From positions 171,077,220 to 171,141,219 of the forward strand of contig CM077162.1 of assembly GCA_039583875.1 (NCBI GenBank): a stretch of 64,000 nucleotides of DNA, given 5' to 3'. The notes beneath the pieces were generated by a model, which was given only the letters and a program-made list of their open reading frames with translations, did no database searches and had not been told where the DNA came from. A program made the translations under genes and the position numbers. This DNA is from Platanthera guangdongensis. Lineage: Eukaryota > Streptophyta > Magnoliopsida > Asparagales > Orchidaceae. Position 1 is the first letter of the stretch, and every line of letters starts with the position of its first letter. Below are positions 62,873-64,000 of the stretch, piece after piece.

Positions 62873-64000
62873 TTAATTTCCCTTAGGAACCCAATCGAAC
62901 TTGGGTCCTAGATTCCTGGTTAGCATACTCCCCCTCGATTGGTTAACCTTACGAGTGGTCGGCCTCGCAGTGCTAACATAGGGAGTCTCGTTATACCTCG
63001 GATTAAACCAACAATCCACGGCAAAGTGACCGACTTTGCCACAACACCAACAGTCAAATCTGTTGTACCTCTTCCTAGGCTCCTGCCTTACCCTGGGAAT
63101 GGTGGGTACAGTCGGGGCCTTGGATCTAGAGGTGGAGGCCTCATAGTGATTGCAATCACATGACTTCTTCATGTTCTGTTTCGTCAGTATAACAGGCTTG
63201 ACTCTTGGTGCCTGCTTTGCATTATGGCCGCTAGAGAATTGACCATAATTTCCCATGTGGATTTCCTCATAAGGTGCCTTGAAGGCACTCTCACCGAAGT
63301 TCCGGGGAAAGGTCCAACCATCATATCGGCTCTTTGGCTTTGCAACCGAGGGCCGGAAATGATGACGAAAGGTTGATTCAAAGTCATGTTGGTTGCAAGG
63401 AAAGCTAAGCTTTCTGAACGCAACAGGACTGAGCGGAGCCTTTCCCTTTTCAGCAGCAGAGGCCTTCTTGGCGGCCTTATTCTTCCTCTGGTTCCTGTTT
63501 CTCCTGGATGAGGAACCAAATACCCCTACATGCCCCAAGCCAGCTCCTTTTGCCTGAGCAGAGAAGGTATCAACTATTGGAAGAACTGTTTTTGGCATAG
63601 AGAAGCTCTTGACGATCTTCCTTTCTGCCGCAAGTTGTTCTTCCAACTTGTCGACTTCCTCCTGCTTAATATCAAGGAGCTTAAGAGACTCTGAATGCTT
63701 TGAAGTCAGGTCAAGGTGCTCCTGTCGGAGAGAAATCAAACTGGTGATCTCTTCCCTTAGGGAGACACTCTCACCCTTAAGGAATTTCACTTCCTTTTTC
63801 TCAGCCTTCAATCTCTTACGGCACTCCTTGAAAGTGTTGAGCAGAAGCTCATACTTCTCGAGGAGCTCCGCTTCACGGGCCGAAAGGCTATCCTCAGGGT
63901 CATCATCCTGAGACTCAGGATCAGATTCAGAGTCGGAGAGAGGGGTGTGAGCTTTTACCTTCCCAGTAAATGGGGGGCATTCTCCTTCTGAGTCAGAGCG
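62873..64000 (-). CDS. gag: Element C Gag, C-terminal part (cut by window end)
   Basis: It is open from the window edge to a TAA at 62873-62875. Visible are an acidic Ser/Asp/Glu region, a long coiled coil (KAEKKEVKFLKGESVSLREE, LDIKQEEVDKLEEQLAAERK), a basic linker (RNRNQRKNKAAKKASAAEK) and the knuckle CWCCGKVGHFAVDC near the C-terminus. The capsid domain and any first knuckle lie beyond the window. The gag-pol junction has a T run and TTTTGCAG just after the stop, a motif also seen in B. Confidence 0.8.
   Translation of the reverse strand, partial: RSDSEGECPPFTGKVKAHTPLSDSESDPESQDDDPEDSLSAREAELLEKYELLLNTFKECRKRLKAEKKEVKFLKGESVSLREEITSLISLRQEHLDLTSKHSESLKLLDIKQEEVDKLEEQLAAERKIVKSFSMPKTVLPIVDTFSAQAKGAGLGHVGVFGSSSRRNRNQRKNKAAKKASAAEKGKAPLSPVAFRKLSFPCNQHDFESTFRHHFRPSVAKPKSRYDGWTFPRNFGESAFKAPYEEIHMGNYGQFSSGHNAKQAPRVKPVILTKQNMKKSCDCNHYEASTSRSKAPTVPTIPRVRQEPRKRYNRFDCWCCGKVGHFAVDCWFNPRYNETPYVSTARPTTRKVNQSRGSMLTRNLGPKFDWVPKGN

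Larger units (their letters stand above)
57765..64000 (-). mobile_element. Element C: Ty1-copia retrotransposon, 5' part outside the window
   Basis: The 3' LTR (57765-59394), PPT, pol (59698-62838) and most of gag (62873-64000) are present. It has the same PPT and the same CWCCGKVGHFAVDC knuckle as A and B. RNase H ends only about 300 bp from the LTR, so it has no post-pol ORF. It interrupts element X, with left flank catct; the right flank is outside the window, so the target duplication cannot be checked. Confidence 0.85.

Noticed and set aside
1..64000. Ordinary host protein gene, tRNA or rRNA genes
   Set aside because: No gene-like exon chain outside the transposon-type genes F1 and F2 was found. 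The tRNA-like words are primer-binding sites without cloverleaf structure.

Overview
This window is plant nuclear DNA, probably angiosperm, made almost entirely of nested LTR retrotransposons. I see no ordinary host gene, no rRNA or tRNA gene, and nothing prokaryotic. The evidence is Ty1-copia and Ty3-gypsy gag/pol proteins of plant type, primer-binding sites (PBS) for plant tRNA-iMet and tRNA-Asp, polypurine tracts (PPTs), target-site duplications (TSDs) and GT-AG introns. The species cannot be named. Almost all coding is on the minus strand.

Left and centre (1-39638) form a five-level nest, read from LTR ends and TSDs. Level 1 is a transposon-type gene pair, F1 and F2. F2 is cut in two, with its C-terminal half at 1020-1502 and its N-terminal half at 35784-37265. 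Level 2 is G1 (1503-35783), a gypsy-like, apparently non-autonomous element with a tRNA-Asp-type PBS; its TSD is gcaag/gcgag. Level 3 is copia element A (4516-33409; TSD tacac). Level 4 is copia element B (12042-27776; TSD acagc/gcagc), inserted in A's pol. Level 5 is a gypsy solo LTR (12834-15453; TSD gcaag), inserted in B's 3' LTR. A and B are about 13.1 kb each without their inserts. They have the Sirevirus-like layout LTR-gag-pol-extra ORF ('env-like' by position)-LTR.

Right side (39639-64000): a Tekay/Del-like chromovirus D (39639-48639) is followed by a scrambled stretch (48640-54540). There, gypsy integrase, LTR and gag pieces in both orientations are interleaved. A truncated Sirevirus-like element X (54541-57764) comes next, interrupted by copia element C (57765 to beyond the window end).

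The main unexplained signal is short CpG-containing palindromes. Each LTR family here carries its own array in U3 (the LTR part upstream of the transcription start): TGTCGACA in A and B, gcacgacc/ggtcgtgc in G1, ACACGCCCGTGT in D, gattctcg/cgagaatc in C, tcgacgatcgtcga in X. Where a TATA box is recognisable (G1, A, B, C), the array lies just upstream of it. In A and B a second array plus a TATA-like box lies about 100 bp before the post-pol ORF. This suggests that the ORF has its own promoter with the same design as the LTR. Most ORFs carry a few nonsense or frameshift changes. B's gag (678 aa) is intact. The coding sequences described belong to retroelements.
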